Source: an uncultured Opitutales bacterium (lineage in GTDB: Bacteria > Verrucomicrobiota > Verrucomicrobiia > Opitutales > Seribacteraceae). From it: DNA of 56,229 nt. The notes under the pieces are model-generated. The model was not told the origin of the DNA. It ran no database searches and saw only the letters and a program-made list of their open reading frames with translations. A program made the translations under genes and the position numbers. The stretch spans positions 1 to 56,229 of the forward strand of contig CAJQSI010000092.1 in the NCBI GenBank assembly GCA_905612515.1, given 5' to 3'. Below, in pieces: positions 53,918 to 56,229 of the stretch (the first letter of the stretch is position 1; each line of letters begins with the position of its first letter).

Positions 53918-54805
53918 ATGTTCGCTTTAGTTGGGTCATCTGGATTTATTGGTTCGAAGTTTGCTGAAGTACTTGCGAGTCGAGACTTGAAGTTTTGTGG
54001 TCTCTCCCGAACTGAAGTCGACTACGCTGATGCTTCTGTCTTGCGGGACTGGATGCGGGATGAGCGGCCGCGCTTTTTGATCAATGCTGCCGGCTATACG
54101 GGGAAACCCAATGTTGATGCTTGTGAGAATCACAAGGCTGAATGCCTTATGGGGAACGCCGTGTTGCCAGGTAGGATTCGCGAAGTGTGCGAAGAGCTTG
54201 GTGTTCCTTGGGGGCATGTCTCCAGCGGTTGCACTTTCTCGGGTCGGCGTCCCGATGGTGGTGGTTGGTTTGAAGCTGACCTACCCAATTTTTCGTTTCG
54301 TTCGCAGCCTTGTAGCTTTTACAGCGGCACGAAGGCCTTGGGCGAGGAAGTATTAGATGGGGCAAGTGATTGTTACGTCTGGCGACTTCGGATCCCCTTT
54401 AATCATGAGAATACTCCGAGGAATTATCTCCGCAAGGTATTGAATTACGACCGCTTGCTTGAAGCTGAAAATTCTGTCTCTCACCTTGATGAATTTGTCG
54501 ATGCATGCCTAGACTGTTTCGAGAAGGGTGTTGATTACGGAATCTACAACATGACCAACCCCGGTGCCATCACCACCCGTCAGGTTACCGAGTGGATGCT
54601 TGAAGAACGCATTACTACTAAAAAATTCGATTTTTTTGAGGATGAGGAAGCCTTTATGCAAGAAGCTGCCACCACGCCCCGTTCCAATTGCGTTCTTGAT
54701 TCGAGCAAGCTCGAGTCTGCAGGAATTTTTCTTCGACCGGCGGAGGAAGCCATTCGAAGTTCCTTGCGAGAGATGAAGCTTTCAAGCTCCACCGTTGGCG
54801 TGTAG
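53918..54805 (+). CDS. NAD(P)-dependent sugar-nucleotide reductase/epimerase, RfbD-like
   Basis: Start at the ATG at 53918 (MFALVGSSGFIGSKFAEVL); an upstream TTG at 53888 is less likely. The 295-residue extended SDR has GSSGFIG and the catalytic SFYSGTKALGEE (Y-x3-K). NVDACENHKAEC resembles the VDxAE segment of dTDP-4-dehydrorhamnose reductase. It lies 11 bp before rfbB and just upstream of rfbA, so it should act in the dTDP-sugar pathway, either as the last reductase of dTDP-rhamnose synthesis or of a relative. No rfbC is seen before the window ends. Confidence 0.75.
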   Translation: MFALVGSSGFIGSKFAEVLASRDLKFCGLSRTEVDYADASVLRDWMRDERPRFLINAAGYTGKPNVDACENHKAECLMGNAVLPGRIREVCEELGVPWGHVSSGCTFSGRRPDGGGWFEADLPNFSFRSQPCSFYSGTKALGEEVLDGASDCYVWRLRIPFNHENTPRNYLRKVLNYDRLLEAENSVSHLDEFVDACLDCFEKGVDYGIYNMTNPGAITTRQVTEWMLEERITTKKFDFFEDEEAFMQEAATTPRSNCVLDSSKLESAGIFLRPAEEAIRSSLREMKLSSSTVGV

Positions 54806-54816
54806 GTTGTATTGGA

Positions 54817-55872
54817 ATGAATAACATTCTTGTCACGGGAGGTCTGGGATTTATCGGCTCGAACTTCATTCGACTCCTGCTGACCGAAGATAGAGTCGAG
54901 CGAATCGTCAATCTTGACTTGATGACCTACGCGGGGAACCCTGAGAACTTGGCGGATCTCGAGGACGACCCTCGCTACTTTTTCGTCCGCGGGGATATTG
55001 GAGATGGTGAATTGACGAGCCGCTTAATGGCGGAACATCAGCTTGACGCTGTCGTGAACTTCGCAGCCGAAAGTCACGTTGATCGCTCAATCGACTCCCC
55101 CGAGCCATTTTTTCAGACCAACGTCATGGGTACATTGGCCCTGCTGGATGCGGCAAGAGGGCATTGGTCGAGCTTGCCTGAAACCGAGCGATCTTCCTTT
55201 CGTTTTCTTCATGTTTCGACGGATGAGGTTTACGGTTCCCTGAATCTTGACGATCCTCCCTTTTGCGAATCTACCTCCTACGGTCCCAGTAGCCCCTATT
55301 CTGCTTCAAAGGCCGGGGCGGATCATCTGGTGCGTGCTTACCACCATACCTATGGTTTTCCGACCGTAACCACGAATTGTTCGAATAACTACGGACCTTA
55401 CCAATTCCCTGAAAAGCTCATTCCTTTAATGATTCTCAACGCACTAGATGGGAAGCCGCTCCCTATTTATGGCGACGGATCTAATGTGCGCGACTGGCTT
55501 TTCGTTCGCGATCATTGCGAAGGCATTTGGTCCGCGTTGACTCGTGGACGAGTTGGGGAAACTTATTGCATTGGCGGAAATGCGGAAAGGACGAATCTTC
55601 AGGTATTGGACTGCCTCTGCACTGCGTTGGACGAACTTTCCCCGGCAGGCGCTCCTCATGCCCGACTAAAGACCTTTGTTCAGGATCGCCCGGGTCATGA
55701 TCACCGCTATGCCATCGATTTCTCGAAAATTCATGGCGAGCTTGGCTGGAGCCCGAGTCTTGGATTCGAGGACGGTATCCGTTCCACTGTCGAATGGTAT
55801 CTTGCCAATCGCTCATGGTGCGAAGCCATCACTTCCGGCAAATACCAACTTGAACGACTCGGCTTGTCATGA
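54817..55872 (+). CDS. rfbB: dTDP-glucose 4,6-dehydratase
   Basis: The 351-residue enzyme has [15 protein letters not shown] at the NAD site, [23 protein letters not shown] (Thr-Asp-Glu catalytic) and [12 protein letters not shown] (Y-x3-K). It then has [15 protein letters not shown] and [16 protein letters not shown]. It removes water from dTDP-glucose to give dTDP-4-keto-6-deoxyglucose. Its stop overlaps the rfbA start by ATGA. Confidence 0.95.
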   Translation: MNNILVTGGLGFIGSNFIRLLLTEDRVERIVNLDLMTYAGNPENLADLEDDPRYFFVRGDIGDGELTSRLMAEHQLDAVVNFAAESHVDRSIDSPEPFFQTNVMGTLALLDAARGHWSSLPETERSSFRFLHVSTDEVYGSLNLDDPPFCESTSYGPSSPYSASKAGADHLVRAYHHTYGFPTVTTNCSNNYGPYQFPEKLIPLMILNALDGKPLPIYGDGSNVRDWLFVRDHCEGIWSALTRGRVGETYCIGGNAERTNLQVLDCLCTALDELSPAGAPHARLKTFVQDRPGHDHRYAIDFSKIHGELGWSPSLGFEDGIRSTVEWYLANRSWCEAITSGKYQLERLGLS

Positions 55873-56229
55873 CTCAACGAAAAGGAATTGTTCTGGCTGG
55901 CGGTTCGGGCACCCGCCTCTATCCGCTAACCATGGCCGTCAGCAAACAGCTCATGCCTGTTTACGACAAACCTATGGTTTACTACCCGATTTCCATTCTA
56001 ATGCTGTCGGGCATCCGGGAAATCCTTATTATTTCGACTCCACACGACCTTCCCATGTTTCGGAAACTCCTAGGCGACGGGAGCCAATTTGGCGTTAGTT
56101 TTGAATATGCCGAGCAACCACGTCCCGAGGGTTTGGCCCAAGCCCTAATCATTGCCGATGACTTTCTCGCAGGTTCTCCCTCCGCCCTGATTCTTGGCGA
56201 TAACGTTTTTTACGGTAATGAATTGGAAA
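55869..56229 (+). CDS. rfbA: Glucose-1-phosphate thymidylyltransferase, N-terminal part (runs off window)
   Basis: The frame starts at the ATG at 55869 and remains open to the window edge. [20 protein letters not shown] and [18 protein letters not shown] are the family's nucleotide-binding and Lys motifs. [15 protein letters not shown] and [12 protein letters not shown] follow. It makes dTDP-glucose, the substrate of RfbB. It is translationally coupled to rfbB by a four-base overlap. Confidence 0.95.
   Translation, partial: MTQRKGIVLAGGSGTRLYPLTMAVSKQLMPVYDKPMVYYPISILMLSGIREILIISTPHDLPMFRKLLGDGSQFGVSFEYAEQPRPEGLAQALIIADDFLAGSPSALILGDNVFYGNELE

Overview
The window looks like a chromosomal segment of a Gram-negative member of the Verrucomicrobiota, probably Opitutae-like. 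This rests on the mix of families and not on a marker gene. lpxA implies lipid A and hence an outer membrane. DUF1080 proteins, cupredoxin-LamG fusions, YdjY proteins and secreted squalene-cyclase-like toroids are all common in the PVC group. Shine-Dalgarno sequences are weak or absent before most genes.

1-10.8 kb. At the left edge sit an Ldh_2-type dehydrogenase (cut by the window edge) and a D-2-hydroxyacid dehydrogenase. They are followed by a minus-strand metal-efflux operon read from 10.7 kb down to 1.9 kb: His-rich secreted protein, TolC-like channel, periplasmic adaptor, RND pump, His-rich lipoprotein and a secreted transglutaminase-like protein. A near-consensus sigma70 promoter lies directly upstream at 10731-10759.

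10.8-17.4 kb. A five-gene minus-strand operon encodes an azurin, an Nramp-related membrane protein that has lost the canonical metal-binding motifs and carries an RGG-like tail, a DUF1080 protein, a cupredoxin-LamG-CBM fusion and a beta-propeller dehydrogenase-like protein. I find no described system with this combination. My reading is extracytoplasmic oxidation of a sugar-like substrate with copper proteins as electron acceptors.

17.5-21.9 kb. Two secreted or anchored toroid proteins flank a divergent promoter, together with a YdjY protein and a small secreted protein.

22-27.3 kb. Housekeeping genes: ftsY, aroB, an unknown gene, lpxA, an ErpA-like Fe-S protein, infC with an unusual acidic tail, and a fluoride channel.

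27.3-34.1 kb. A Pro/Ser-rich secreted protein coupled to a trypsin-like protease with a Trp-rich C-terminal module, a Wzm-like permease, a DUF805-SRPBCC membrane protein with an apparent frameshift in a nine-base homopolymer, a glycosyltransferase and an SDR.

34.1-43.7 kb. A 2667-residue surface protein with 96-bp repeats, about 13 carboxypeptidase-regulatory-like beta-domains and the same Trp-rich module as the protease. It is divergent from a CBM-DUF4214 protein.

43.7-56.2 kb. A visibly A+T-rich surface-polysaccharide island: Wzt-like ATPase, methyltransferase, 1554-residue multidomain glycosyltransferase with an 84-bp repeat, glycosyltransferase and FkbM methyltransferase. It is bounded by a decayed gene fragment on the left and a broken rfbB copy on the right. 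G+C-richer dTDP-sugar genes follow (reductase-like, intact rfbB, rfbA cut by the window edge). The island looks horizontally acquired and inserted beside, or swapped in at, the rfb locus.

No tRNA, rRNA, CRISPR array, IS element or transposase was recognised.
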